The notes beneath the pieces are model-generated. The model saw only the letters and a program-made list of their open reading frames with translations. It made no database searches and had not been told where the DNA came from. Below are positions 12,621 to 26,135 of a stretch of 64,000 nucleotides of DNA, piece by piece (the first letter of the stretch is position 1; every line of letters begins with the position of its first letter). A program made the position numbers and the translations under genes. The DNA lies in the NCBI GenBank assembly GCA_963921425.1, contig OY992838.1:6510001-6574000 (forward strand), read 5' to 3'. This DNA comes from Dryas octopetala (lineage: Eukaryota > Streptophyta > Magnoliopsida > Rosales > Rosaceae).

Positions 12621-15600
12621 TCACTTCCAGAGCTTGACAAACTTATCGTGACTAGCCGAAGCAACCAAACCCGTAACAGTTGACACAGCCAAAGCAGCAA
12701 TAAGACCTTCATGTGCTGACAGAGTCATTGTCTTGTTTTCTGTCATGTTCCATAGCTCCAAAGACTGCAGTTATTGTCCCCAGATTAAAATCAAATATGA
12801 AACCCGGGAAGCAAAATAACCATCAGTAAAGGATCATTTTCTGGCAGTGAAACAGGTTAAATTGGAACCAACCCACAAGGGTCATTCCCCCTCCCCAGCC
12901 ATATAATAAAATTTACAAATCCAAACAGGAAAACAAAAACAAAAATAGAAGCAAGACTAAAAACATACAGGAAAAAGCGATTTGAAAACTTTTCCAACCA
13001 CTCTCACAACTGATACCACCCAGGCACCCAACATCCAAGAAATATGGTAATGCAACCCTAATATTCACACAATTTTCCGATGAGGGGTTCAAAATTGGCT
13101 AGTTTCTAAAACTCAAATGCAACCCATATCTCATATCTTCCCATTCTGGCTTGGGAGAGAATCTCCTTTCTAAACTGTACGCCACCTCATACAACTTATA
13201 GACAATGTCAAATCCAAGCAAGCTATGTGGGAATTGACCATTAAAAACTATTGCAAAAACCAGGTTTCATAAGCCATTGCGTCTCTCTAAGAATAGAAAC
13301 TAATTGTTGGCACAAATCCTCACAGCTTATATTTTTGGGAATGTGGTGAACCAAACAAATTTTATCATGGTCCAAGAACAATAGATTCAAGTTCAAATCC
13401 ATGAAATTACAACCACCCAAAGTAAATTGGATTCCACAAGTTGGGCTCTATGGTGAGAAAGAGGCCTACATGTGAGGGGAGTGATAGAATAAAAAATAAT
13501 TGTAGGCACACTTCCTAACTTAAGTGAATAGTGGTAAACCAACAAATATTATCAGTCTCCAACTAAAAACGGAACCAACAATACATAAAACAAAAGGGAT
13601 TCTGCACAATAATGCACAATTGACTTGCCTGATAACAGCCAATGACCAGCAGTGAAGTATATGTAGGATGGAAAACACATGATTGGAATTTATTGCCATT
13701 ACAGCTCAACTCATGAACACATTCCCCTTCACTTCCTGATCCGAGCGTCCAAACTCTGACAGAGTCCTCACTGACAGATGCAAGGAACTCACCAGAAGGA
13801 TCCCAGCACACAGAATGGATAGGCTTAGTATGCCCCTACATTCAAACCCACATTCCAAGTAATACAGTTGAGAATATACATAAAAATATTAGGATACCAG
13901 AAAGAAATAGTTCAAGAATTTGCAGAGGAACATCAAACCACAACTATCAGTTTTAAATACAACAGATACATATGCTAGTACTAAGTTACTGAAGTATTTA
14001 ATCCTACAAGCATCACTGTTTCCCCATGAAACAAGCATCTCATACAGACAGGCACTTGTAATGACGCTAAAATAATGATTGCAGGACTCATGCAGGATCC
14101 CATGTGTTTTCTGTGGAAATGGAATCATTGTTGCATATAGAACTCAAGAAAGAATCATATGTAACAACATAGCATTACATGATCAATTAAATCAATTTAA
14201 CTCACAATGATGAAACAGAATGTTATGATGAAACAAAGTGTTAAACAGACCTGTAATGAATGCCGGCAAGCCTGTGTCTCCACATCAAGTATAGATACAA
14301 CATTTTCGGCTACTGCAGCAAGATATCTTCCAAGACGGGGTTGAAATCTCATCTGTGCCGTACCACCCTAATACGTTCCAACATATTAGAATTTACCAAA
14401 CTTTGAACAATCTGAGAACCAGCACTACCCCATCCCACTCAACTTCGGCACCCCAATACACATAATTCTTACCTTGGACACTCTCGTGCAGCTGCCATTG
14501 TTAACACTCCAGTAGCGTATCTCACCATCCGAATCACAAGAACAGATAAGGTCATCTTTATTTGGGTGGAAATCTAACGACATAACAGAGGCAGAATGTC
14601 CCATAAAGGTACGAAGTGAATAACTAGGCTGCAGATTTACGACAAAAATGAAGTTTTCTTACAGCACATTCATTACATGTCACAGTGAAAAGATACAAAA
14701 AGATATTTACTTCAGCACCCCAGCCAAAAAACTTTAAAAGGATTATGCCAGCATGCAGATCAACTATAATGGCAAGAATACCGGATATATGACAGAGAAC
14801 TATCTAGAAGTATGCTTAGTTTGATTACTCAAACCAAGTCTTCAAATTCAGAAACAAAATGTTATCAGCAAAGTATAAGCTAAGCACAATATGATGGGTA
14901 GGACAGAAGAATTTTCCACTAACATTGTCAGCATCCCAGACCCTGACAGTTTTGTCGAATGAAGATGTAGCAAGACGTGGCATGCTTGGACTGAAACGAA
15001 CATCAGTTATCAAAGATGAATGTTCTTCAAGCGTAGTTTTTGTCGTTAAATTATCTGTGTACCACAATACAGCCTGCATCATACATATATCAAGCAGATT
15101 CTACATAAGTTAAAGGAGCACCAAGAAAAATATAACTTATTACTTTTGGGAAGTAAATTAAACAAGAAATTTAGCATTTATGTTCCAGAAGAATCAATTA
15201 GTCAATATGTAGCAACAGAATTCTCCCCACATCAGTTTTAGCAATTAGACATTCATTCACTCACCTTTTTATCATGGCCACCACTAGCAATAAATTTTCC
15301 ATCCGATGAGAAGTGACAACTAGTAACCTTGCTTCCACTTGCTCTAACAGAGTTTACTTCGGTAAAGGTGAACCCTAAAGCCAAATTCAATTTCGAAAAG
15401 AAAAATAATTGCATCACAATCAAGAAAACTGTCTGGCACATACTACATTCAGGAATATCTAACAGAGTATTCATTCATAAAAATGGCATCTACAGAACCT
15501 TTGCTGACATCCATACATCGACCAACAGCATCTCTAGGGTCTGCATCATCATGAGATAAAAAAGACTCGACATTATCGTCAAGAGATCCATCCTCTACAA

Positions 15601-18359
15601 ATCGATCCATATCAGCCTGCAATTCAAGATCTTTATCATCCCACTGCCAAAATGGAATTCCAATGAGAATACATGCAAGGAATTGCTAATTCCTTCTTAA
15701 ACAAGAAGATGAAGCAGTCACTCACCAACTGATTTGATGGTGATGTAAGAGTACCAGTACCATCTGCGCCAAACATCATCATAGGCTTGGAGGAGCTACC
15801 ACTATGGGGCAAGGCAGGCATTGAGATTACATCTCCAGGTGTGTGAGTCGAGGGGGTTGAAGGGGCTGAACTTGGGGAAGGTCCAGCTGTGTTTGCTGTT
15901 CCTGTGCTATTCGCAGGACCTGAAGATGAAACTGGCTGCTTCCTCTTTCTCCCAGTCTGGTTTTTTGAAACCTTAAAATGCATTGAAAAAACTATGTTAG
16001 GAACCTTCTCTACAACAATATAAATTAAACTTAGCACTTCCCCCCCGCCCCAAAAAAGAAACCCTCAATAAGTATGGGGTGTTAGGATCACGAGTTAGCC
16101 AAGAAAAAGTGCATAAGAAATAACCACAAAAGGACAGACCTGATCATTTCCTCGGAAAGAGTTCGACATGCTACCATCCATAGTGATGCTGCCAGCACCC
16201 CCCATTTTATCTTGCTGATGAGGATTATGATTTGCACTTTGTGACTGCTGAGCAGAAAGAGCATGCTGCTGAAGCTGCTGCTGCTGTTGTGGATTACTGT
16301 TTTGTTGCTGCTGTAGTTGAGCCATTTTTAACTACAAATAAACAGACACTCTCAGAAGCCAAAGGAGCATGAATTGTTTGATAACATGTAGAAGCACAGA
16401 GGGGGGAAACACCTCCAATATAACAACTACAAGCAGAAGGAAATAGACAGAGATAAGAGCACCTTAATCAGCATCTCTGTATCTCCACGAGGCAACATAG
16501 GGCCAGCAGCTTGAAGTGGTGATCCTACATTCGGAACCACATCACCAACCGAATTTGAAAGGCCATCCTTCACAAGACCCATATTTCGATTATTATTATT
16601 CAATAGCATTCTAAGTCTTCTACTATCATCACTGGCAGATGGCGATGTCAAATTTTGCTGGGCAAGCATAAGTTGCTGGTGTTGTGGTGTCAACATCTGA
16701 AGCTGATGAAATGGCTGGGGAGCTTGTATAAAAGGTTTTTGTTGCTGAAGAAGCCCAGAGCGAAGCTGATCCAGGCCCTAACAAGGAGCAAAAGATTTAA
16801 ACGTGCAGAATTAATAAATGAGAATCTCAGCTTCGAAGATGCATATAAAACGAAGAATAAGGATTTCAACTTTAGACAAGAACATCAGTCACTTTGAGAT
16901 TCTGAACTTCAGAGATGGATATCAAATGATCAATAAAGTTTTCAAATTTAGAAGAGAGCATCACTTTGATGCATTCAACACATTTGATATCATTGTGTTA
17001 ATACAGGATCAGAAACAAAAAATGATCCAAACAGACATTACAATTTTTTCTAACAAAGGCTACGAAACTAAATACTTATCCAGCCATTAAAAACTTACTG
17101 TGAGGGGCCATCCTTTTAAAGTCAAATTGTTACCACCCTGATTAGATCCTGAAACAAAGAAACTTAAATGTAAGCTACAAGCATCTTTATGCAATACCTA
17201 AAAAAATCTTCACAATTAATTTATTTTTTCAATTAAACTCTTTGCAGATACTAATTCCTAAATTATCTTTTAGTATTTCCGGTTTCCAATATAAAGATAC
17301 CATAAAACTAAAAAACACAGTGGATCATTATCTGCTAATGATATTTCAAAAGAGTGACCATAATCAATCAAACATGAAAAGGACTGAACAATATACCAGG
17401 AATTCCTATCAATGATCCCTCAGGACATCCAGCTCTGGGATTCAATACTGAATTAATTTCAGTCTTTATGTCCTGATTCCATACACAAGTCAGAACCGAA
17501 GAAAGGATTACGAAAACAAATAATAAGATGACACCAAATAAAAAGGAGCATACCGGTGTAGACCCTGGCAATTGCTGATTTCGAGCTTGGACTTGTTGAG
17601 TCATCCCACCAGCTGTACCATGCAAAACTTGCCTGAAAATAAGGAGTTCACTGTTTGTATATTTAATGTTGATAACAGAATTAAATAACAGCTTGCAGAT
17701 CTAAAACCCTGAATCAATGAGCAGTTATGCAGGCACAACTTGAGTTTGAAACAGCATCTTATAGTTTTCCAAGAAAAATGAAGGTCGCACTTTGCTGTAA
17801 AGTCTATAAGTAAAATCAGGTAGCTATCCAAAATTTAAGATAAAAAATATTAAACTGTTTTCTGTGCATTTAGTGAAATAGAAGATAAATGCTAAGCACA
17901 AACAATATCATTTCACACTGTACCCTGAGGCTCAATAAGTACATAAACAGGGGAAAGAGTTCAAATATCAGAGAAAATCACCCTGAAGGCTGGCCAGTTG
18001 CAGCTGACTTTAATATTGAAGCATGATTTTGATCCAAAAGCGGGCCCACATTCTCACCAAATCTTTGCTGTAGATTGTTCCTAATATGGTCAGAAAACTG
18101 TTAAGTCATTCTATTAAAAAAAAGGGATAATTCACCTACCTTCATAGATGCATCATCCAAAGAATCTCTCTGAAGAGGAAGTTTTAATCTTTCCTCATAC
18201 ATCTTTGTAGCCAAAGCATTTGCTGTTCCGGGATTTTGTCGCATGGGAGGATCATTCCCAACAAGCCCATTTGTAGTTCCATTTAGGAGATGGCCCCCAT
18301 CTCTTCTCTGCTGTGGCTGTGGCGGTTGCTGTTGCTGCTGTGGCTGCTGCTGTTGTTGC

Positions 18360-18391
<32 letters not shown>

Positions 18392-19644
18392 TTGTTGCTG
18401 TTGCTGCTGCTGAGCATGCCTTTGCAACATGAGCTGCTGCATTTGCATGTGCTGTTGTTGTTGCTGCTGTTGTTGTGAGTGTTGGGGTTGCTGGGATTGT
18501 TGCTGTTGTTGTTGCTGTTGTTGTTGTTGTTGCTGCTGCTGCTGCTCCCTTGCTTTAATCAACTGGGTCTGCACTCACAACATGTCATGAGCTTCCAATA
18601 GGCACCACACTTGTTCATAATTAAGAACTATAAGGGATACCCTCGTAAAGTTTCTGATTTTCATTCCACTGTCCATATAGGAACTATCAAATACACAAAA
18701 ATCACCCTTTCTTAATTTCTTTCTCTCTTAAGAACTCTCATTGTTATTTACAGATGGCCTGCAGTAATATATCAACGTCATAGGCAATAAAACAATCTCA
18801 AACTAACCTCAATGTAGGATGCAGCAACCTCTGAATGCTTCTCATTAGTCCTAGCAATAAATATATCCCAGAAAACCGACCACCATTCAAATAGAAAACC
18901 TCCCGGTGCATCAATAGCTGTAAACACATTTCCCGAAAATATTCATAAAAGATAAATTCCATCAATCAAAGGTCATTCTACCCCTCATTTCATAATCTTT
19001 GAATATGCTTACCAACAGGATCAGAGGATACTTTTCCTTCAGCTTGGAAAGCTTGAGCGGAAGCTTTTAAGTCTCTCTTCACTAAATAATCATGGATATA
19101 CACATCTAACCTGTTAGTTAACATTGCAGAAACAGATGTTATCTGTCACGTTGATTAGAAGGGGAAAAAATCGAACTTCACAGAGAATAACAGTTAAAGA
19201 CAACATTTTGGGCACAAAAAAACCCAAATGTTACGATGAAGAATAGAAATCAAAGAGAGCCTTGTGAACAGAAGTGACGTAATTAGACAAGGCTCAGTTC
19301 AGATATACCAAAAACCCAAATTGTAGAGTAAAAAGTGAAGAAAAACAGTCACCAAAATTAACAATTTCCCAAATTCAAAACCATCGGCAGAAAAACCCTA
19401 GAATATAGAAACGGGTATAAGCTTATAAAACATGAGAAAACAAGATAAAGAACAAAACTTGAATCCAAAAAGCTTCAAAAAAATAACAAAACCCAGAGCC
19501 CAAATCGAACAGGAAACAGCAACAGGAGGCCACAAAATGAGAAAAAACAGAAACGCAGATATGGAACTGAGACAGAAAGAGAGAAAACTAACAATCTGCA
19601 AAAGAAACTTACATTTTATCAGCTTCCCAGTTGGTCTGAGACAT
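12621..19644 (-). CDS. LUG: LEUNIG transcriptional co-repressor
   Basis: Nuclear Groucho/TLE-type co-repressor that, with SEUSS-like adaptors, represses floral homeotic and other genes. Eighteen coding exons, all with sites that keep phase: 19613-19644, 19013-19110, 18808-18917, 18140-18568, 17982-18067, 17554-17632, 17397-17472, 17099-17148, 16463-16777, 16140-16331, 15726-15971, 15499-15616, 15265-15374, 14924-15073, 14473-14628, 14251-14367, 13629-13835, 12621-12764. They sum to 2715 nt, or 904 residues (Arabidopsis LUG is about 930). The start is fixed by [11 protein letters not shown]. Residues 1-80 form the LUFS/LisH domain. Then come polyglutamine tracts (exon 4), a second Gln-rich part (exon 10), the [20 protein letters not shown] linker, and seven WD40 repeats ending VKLWK. 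All introns are GT-AG except the last, which is GC-AG (CAG|GCAAGT). It looks intact and is more like LUG than LEUNIG_HOMOLOG in these motifs. It is the likely parent of the truncated copy at 4.7-7.4 kb. Confidence 0.95.
18305..18550 (-). repeat. CAG/CAA repeat coding polyglutamine
   Basis: Interrupted CAG/CAA array within LEUNIG exon 4. It encodes three glutamine runs separated by SQQPQHS and [13 protein letters not shown]. The longest run is 23 Gln. Mixed CAG/CAA codons should make it fairly stable, but length differences between individuals are likely. Confidence 0.9.
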
Positions 19645-20035
19645 GCTGCCAAATACAATACCTCACCCAATAGTGAATAATAATGTCAGATTCTGAGGTA
19701 ACAACTTGTTCTGCTTCTCTTCAGCTCTAAAAGCATATCTACCAAACCCAGAAGAGAAAAGCAATAAACTTTGGTTACAAAATATGGAAGTACATGATAC
19801 AAAAGGAATGTGCAGTAAGAGAAAGAAGAGGAAGAGAAAAGATGTGGAGGAACAGAAGCAGAAACCTCTGATTTTTAGCAAACACAACAAATACAGAGAA
19901 AAATAAATACATATATATAATTTTTTTATGATGTATAACTGTATAAGGAAAGGGAAAGATGGATGGAGATACCTTCAAACCCAAAATGTTTTTTTTGTTT
20001 TTGAGCTTTATTATAGTAGTTGTATTCTTTTCTCT

Positions 20036-20067
<32 letters not shown>

Positions 20068-20160
20068 TTTTTCTCTTTTCTGGGGACTCAGAATTTTTCT
20101 GATGGTGTTGGACTGTTGGTGGATTGAGTTGCTGTTGCAGATATCATAATGGCTTTGCCC
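19645..20160 (-). promoter_or_regulatory. Probable LEUNIG 5' untranslated/promoter region
   Basis: Sequence immediately upstream of the LEUNIG start codon. It is purine/pyrimidine-skewed and contains a perfect AT microsatellite at about 20041-20067. A sequence agaaggtatctc on the minus strand near 19970 could be a donor of a leader intron, which LEUNIG genes often have, but the transcription start cannot be placed from sequence alone. Confidence 0.4.
20041..20067. repeat. (AT)n microsatellite
   Basis: About 13 perfect TA dinucleotides upstream of LEUNIG, followed by a T run. Confidence 0.9.
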
Positions 20161-23100
20161 ATTGGATTTACTTATTCAGCCCTCGAATCCTGTCAAATTT
20201 TCAGCTAAAGGCCACTGAGTTGGCGCAAGAGTTTCTGTTTGAATGACTGAAATGCCCTTTCGTGTTGCCATATTTGCTTATCATTGTTATGGCCATTGTT
20301 ATGCATTTGTAATTTTGCATAGCGGTGGAGTAATTTGCAATTTTCGGTTTTTTAGTTGACAACAAAAGTCTTCATCATCCATTACCCTCATCTTAGGATC
20401 AGATATTTACAATCAAGTATAAATCACATGTATTAATCTACAACTTAATGTAAAAATGTTATTTAAGTTGAGAAAAATGTTATTAATTTATAAAACATTA
20501 TCTTTTAAATTTTGGTTTCATTATTTATGAAAACTAACATATTTTGTGTAAAAGATAAACTAACAGCGCAAAAGTTGAAAAATTCATCATTTACGCAATA
20601 AAATTCGTATCTCAAAGATAGACTAGTGGCAAAGAAGCCAATTGATTATCACATTAAATTCATTATGATATTTAAGTAGCTAATCAGATATGCCGTTTCT
20701 TTTTGCTAATGGGCCCATTATTTCAAATGCAGTGCTTATACTTCTCCTTATTTATTAATGAATCCCTAAATTTGGATCATTTTGATTCTTCCCTTGCACT
20801 TTTTAGATTCTTTTATTTGTGGCTTAACACTACACGAATCTCTAATGGTGGCTGGCCTAAGGCAACGTTTGTTCATGAAACTATGAGATACTAATGACCT
20901 CAAAAATTCATAAAGTTAATGGGGATACAATACTTAATATAGTTCAAAATAAAAGTAGTCCAAGACTCATCCAAATGGGTAATCCCACATTCCCAAATAT
21001 CCCAACAACCTTGCCTGCACATACAATCTTCAATCTTGTTTATAATTTCTATAATTTATAGATATACATCTCTTCAAGTAATCTAGTATCATATTTAGTT
21101 AAACACTTAAACTAGTAAACAAAGTGTACCTCTAAATATACAAAAAGAGAGTTAGTGGGACAAACAAAATGAAATGGGCTTTTGGAGGAAATTGCAAGGT
21201 AGCTTTTGAAGCTTCAAAACATTCATTGTTGATATTAGCCATTATGTACAGCCTCTTTAAAGACTTCACACAGGACACATCCTTGCTACAAACGCATTAA
21301 AGATAACTTTTTAGTGAAAATAAGTTAAAATTGACCGTTTGAGAATCAATGTAAAGAAAAGAAAAGTTTTGCATGCTCCATTGTGTCTTCTTGAGGGCTA
21401 GAAAGATGAGCTCATGGAATCATAGGCATTGCTACAAGTACAACAAGACCAACTCATCCCTGTATCCCTACCATTTGTTTTTGCCCTTTTTTTTGTTTTG
21501 GGATAATTCTTTTTATTTTTTGCTAATTTTTGAAAGTCATATAAAGGCATATGTTCAAGACTCTTGAGTTTCTAATACAAATAAAGGAATATTTTCCATT
21601 CGAAGACACAAGTGCAAGAGGGAAACAATATAGATTTTGTCAAGTACAAACTTGTGTTGTTGTAAAGAACTTCCTCTCATTCTGTGAAATTAGTTGGGGA
21701 TCTCACTCATCTATTTGACATTGTTTGACTTTTGACATGGGTCTTGTAGCATGAACTAGTTAAGTTTTGTTATTAACTAATTAGTTATTGATTTAATTGT
21801 ATTTTTATTGAAGATATCTCAAATTTAAATCTGTCTATGTTTTATTATGCACATAAGATCTCATATATGAAACAAAATGTAATTGAAAAAAATTCTTTAA
21901 AACATAATTAAGGCCATACCTTCATTGTAATTTTTATATTCTTCTTGTGAAAGGGACCAAAGAATTAAATTAAGTGAAAAAAGAAAATTGTACATACAAA
22001 TGCAGAGAAAATAAAGGGATGAACTCAGTGTCAGGAAATAATAATTAATTGCTAGGTCTGTGTTTTGAGGCTTTGACCTAAGAAAACATGTTACTGAGCA
22101 AAGAAAAAGGGAGTAGACCAAAACAAACATGTTGGGTCAAGTCCAGAAACTTCTTCATTTTCTTCTCTTCACTAAAAGAATTCAAATTTAGACAACTGAG
22201 GGAATAACCATCTTAATTTCTATCATTTTGGAATTACAATATAAAAATAAACCTTATATCATGCCAACGCTGCCCCAAATTTGTTTAAGAGAGGACGAAC
22301 TAGGTTGTGTATATATGTATTGTGACAGTCTCTCTCATCACACGTGACTTTGACTTACGATCGCATAAAATTTATACATACTGTGATAGAGATTTTTTTT
22401 GTTTTTTTTCAAGATACTATGGCAAAAACTATTTTAAAAAAAAAAAAAAGCCACAGGCAGCAAAGTGCTAACAAGTTTGGGTCAACAGGAAGAAAATAAT
22501 TGTGCTGGTCGGGCCATCATTGGGTTGGGTTGTTGTTTGGATTGGAAATTGTAACTGGGCCTTCAACTAAGCTAAGTTGGTGGGCCCTAACAATTGAGCC
22601 CTTTTTGCTGATGGGGTTTGACCGACTTTGGGTTGAATTACGTAGACCAAACGTCAGTAGTGTGTCTTGCTATTACCAGGCCAGTTTTTGTCGTTTACGC
22701 AACTTCAAGAAACGACCAGCCGTTTATAAATGATGTGTTAAGCCACCACAATTCTTTCTTGTTACGGTGATTACCGTGATTTTATTTGAATACAAAAGTT
22801 TGCTGAGCAACCCACCTCGATCTGTTGATCTTTTTGTGCTAATTTTGTGTTTATATTCAAAATGATTGCGTTTTAGGGTTTAAGAGTTAAACATTTTTAT
22901 ATTTAGAAGTTATATTGAAATGATAATCATTTACTACTATCAGATTTATACCTTTATAATTTACAATTTAATTATTTACTCAAACAGTTGAACCCCCAAA
23001 TGATGCATGCATGGGTATGGTTGTAGGGCCGGCCTGGAGATTATAGGCTTGCCTCGGAATTGAGGTGAGTCATAAAAATAGTATGAATGTACATTTATGT

Positions 23101-23540
23101 GATTTTATTTAATTTTTCATAAATATTCACAAAAATCATATAATATATAACGATCTACAATAGTAAAAAGCCCTAAACATTTAGAAACGGGAGATAATCA
23201 ATCTCATTTGCCTACTTTCAAGACCGGCATGAATGATTGGTATAGTACGTACTGCCTTAACGCAAATTAATAATGAACCTAGGCTTGAAACAATGAACCC
23301 AAATAATTAGCTTGACACATGGACCCAGTTGTTTTAATCAGTGCATGAGTACTACATCATTTCATAAAGAGAGAAGTAGCATTTGGTCCCAAATAATTGA
23401 ACTTAAACAAAAGGAATAAGGGGTCCATTGAATTGTCGATCGTCAGTCTCTTCCCCATAACATTCCTCCTCTTGGTTCATTGCTTTCGATGTTGGACAAA
23501 TATAATTAATGTAATTTGTTAAAAGAAATATATATATATA
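20160..23540. other. Intergenic DNA, no gene seen
   Basis: AT-rich DNA upstream of LEUNIG. Short open frames here (for example 22500-22733) have no recognisable domain. A GGCC-bearing stretch at 23025-23235 (agggccggcctggag ... caagaccggcatgaa) resembles the ends of a small hAT-type element, but the ends match poorly. Confidence 0.45.
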
Positions 23541-23544
23541 ATTA

Positions 23545-24286
23545 AGGCATAAATTCAATTTAGACACGTAACTATATAAACTATTTCAAAGAGGTCCATG
23601 AACTTTAAAATATTTCAAATATACACCCGATCTATTATCTAAATTGAAAAATGAATTTATGTCCATTGATTCGTTGAGAGATCAGTTAAATGACAGCTTG
23701 GCTTTTTCTGACCGGGATTAATTGGCGACGTGGCGCTATCTCAGCAAACATTTCCCGCCAAATGAGCGATACGGGCCCACAATTTAATAATAATAGAGAG
23801 AGAAAGTTTGTAGGCCTGTGTCAGGGGTTAGGTGGACCCGTGTCGCTCATTTCCCGCCAAATGAGTGACACAGGTCCACCTAACCCCTGACACGGGTCCA
23901 CAAACTCATCATTTCTTTCTCGCTCGTTGAACACAAATGAGAGATTTATATTCGAATTTGGGGGAAAACGTGATGTTTTTAGGAGACTAAATGGTCAGGA
24001 GAGCGTTTGACGAGCGGAAAAGAGGTGATGGGTGTGTGGGCCCGTGTCAAGTGGACATGTGTTGCTCATTTGGCGGGAAATGTATGCTGAGTTGGTGCCA
24101 CGTCGCCAATTAATCTCTGTTAGCAAAATGCAAGCTGACATCTAACTGATTTCTCAATAAATTGATGGACGAAATTTCATTTTTTAATTTACATAATAAA
24201 TCATGTGTATATTTGAAATATTTGAAAGTTCGTAAATTTTGTTAAAATAACATATATAATTATGTGTTTAAATTGAATTTATGCCT
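23545..24286. mobile_element. Foldback (long inverted repeat) DNA transposon, 742 bp
   Basis: The outer about 240 bp on each side are inverted copies of each other. They start aggcataaattcaattta at 23545 and end in its complement at 24286, and include matching inner blocks such as ttaattggcgacgtgg. The direct repeat ataatta flanks both ends (23538-23544 and 24287-24293), as expected of a target-site duplication. A second, shorter hairpin sits in the middle: arms about 23814-23852 and 23859-23897 around the loop cccgcc. There is no coding capacity, so it is non-autonomous. Very long terminal inverted repeats fit a Mutator-like or foldback family. The observed 7-bp duplication is shorter than the usual 9. 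Confidence 0.85.
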
Positions 24287-25661
24287 ATAATTAAATTAAT
24301 GAGGTTAGAGAGAAAGGGACCAAGAAGGGTGGTCATTGTGAGGTCTTTCTCTTCCAATGTTATCTAGCTCCTTGTGCATGTACGTGTTGTATATATATGT
24401 GTCAGCTTGAGCTAAGCTGCTGCTTCTGCTGCAAAAGCAACATGCCACTGAGATCAAGTGGGCCCAGGCAAAACGAACAGAGAATTCTCTTGGGGACCTT
24501 AGCCTTTTGTTTTCTCATATAGAATGATATATATAATGGTCATCTCATAATTAAATACGAAAATTGTAACTGTAGGTAGCTCAGCTTAGCCTAGGTTGTC
24601 TTATTCGATCGATTCTGTGTCAATGTGTCATGTACTCATGTGCATATATATAGAGAGTAGTATAGCTAGTACTGCATATATACAGTAGGGCAGGGATGAA
24701 AACTATTGCATGGGGCTACGGGGCCGGGGATGGCATGCATGACAACCACCAGTCTCTAAAGTCTGAAGTGATCAGACAGACGAGTGCATTTGCATGCCAT
24801 GTCATGCCAACCTATACTTTCATAGATACGCCCTCCATCTAACTTTCAGTACTCACTTACTCACTCCTCTCTCATATTATTATGCCACAACCGCAACTTA
24901 ACTCCTCATCCCCGCTGCGCATGCTATCTATCACTACACCCTACCTGTATAGTGTACGGTATATAATGCAGAATAGATGTCTAAAATAGGCATTTTGTTT
25001 TTTTTGCAACGCTCGGCACTACTTTCTTCATTTAATTTTTAAGGGTATAAGTTGAGGGTCTATCTCATAACCTTTTAGAGTGTAAGATAATATTTGTGAA
25101 GACATTAGTTTATGGTTTAAATCTCTCAACCCAAAATTTCATAATTAATTTAACTCTAATATAAACGCCAATAAATCATGTCAGAGCTTTCGATACATAA
25201 AAATTATATATTATCGAACGCTAGACAATAGTCACCAAATATTTAACACTGTAAGGGAACATTCAAATCTAAATAGGTCTGTATATATAGATATTATTTT
25301 CTACTCATATGAAATTGTAAATGATATCTCAAACAAAATTAGAAAACAATAAAAAATGACATCCTTATATAAGTGGTTTTCTGCACGTTACAAAAAATGG
25401 CGCTTTGAATTTGGGAAAGAACTCAATTACCCTTCATGTTGGACAAAACAGAAGAAACTCTTGATCACGTAAGCTAGATTGTAGGTTTTGAGAGAGGGTA
25501 GTGAAAAGGGTAGAAAGGCAAAAGGGCCAGGTGGGTGGTGGCTTGGCTTGGGGTGACATCATATGTGCATGCAAAGAGGTAAGAAATGAATCTATGAAGG
25601 AAGATAGATGAGAGGGTCTTCAATCAATTAACCATGCAATCTGCTCCCTATCTCTCATCTC

Positions 25662-25666
<5 letters not shown>

Positions 25667-25697
<31 letters not shown>
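25667..25697. repeat. (TC)n microsatellite
   Basis: About 15 perfect CT dinucleotides. Confidence 0.9.
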
Positions 25698-25700
<3 letters not shown>

Positions 25701-26081
25701 GCATGGCTCTCTGGCTCTGCAGAATGAGTCAGTAGTAGGGAGTACTGAACAGAGAGAGAAGGATGACGTAAGTGGCACCGTAAGGCGTGCTTGGAAGCGT
25801 GTGAAGTGGATTTCGAATTCAATGCCCAAAACACAGCTTGGACTTTTCAACCCTCAGGCCTCTCGTTTTTTTATCACCACTCTCACCGGCCACTCCCATT
25901 GTCTTATATATGGCGGCACAGAGAGAATATTATATATTCACGATATTATTTCATTATTTATTTATAATATCAATATTAATATGTCCTCATTTAGTTAATA
26001 TTTATATTTGGAAGATGGGCATGTACTGCAGAGACTGAGTGAGTGAGAGAGAAGCTTGAAGCTTGCAAGTTGCATCAGCAT

Positions 26082-26084
<3 letters not shown>

Positions 26085-26132
<48 letters not shown>
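26085..26132. repeat. (GA)n microsatellite
   Basis: About 24 perfect GA dinucleotides, downstream of a TATA-like box. GA arrays are common in leaders of plant transcripts. Confidence 0.9.

Positions 26133-26135
<3 letters not shown>

Noticed and set aside
18290-18478. Leu-rich open frame on the plus strand
   Set aside because: It is the complement of the LEUNIG polyglutamine array.
23025-23235. Possible small hAT element with GGCCGGCC ends
   Set aside because: The two ends match over only about eight bases and no target duplication is visible.
24700-24830. Inverted ggcatgcatgaca / tgccatgtcatgcc words suggesting a microRNA hairpin
   Set aside because: The arms pair imperfectly and match no microRNA I know.
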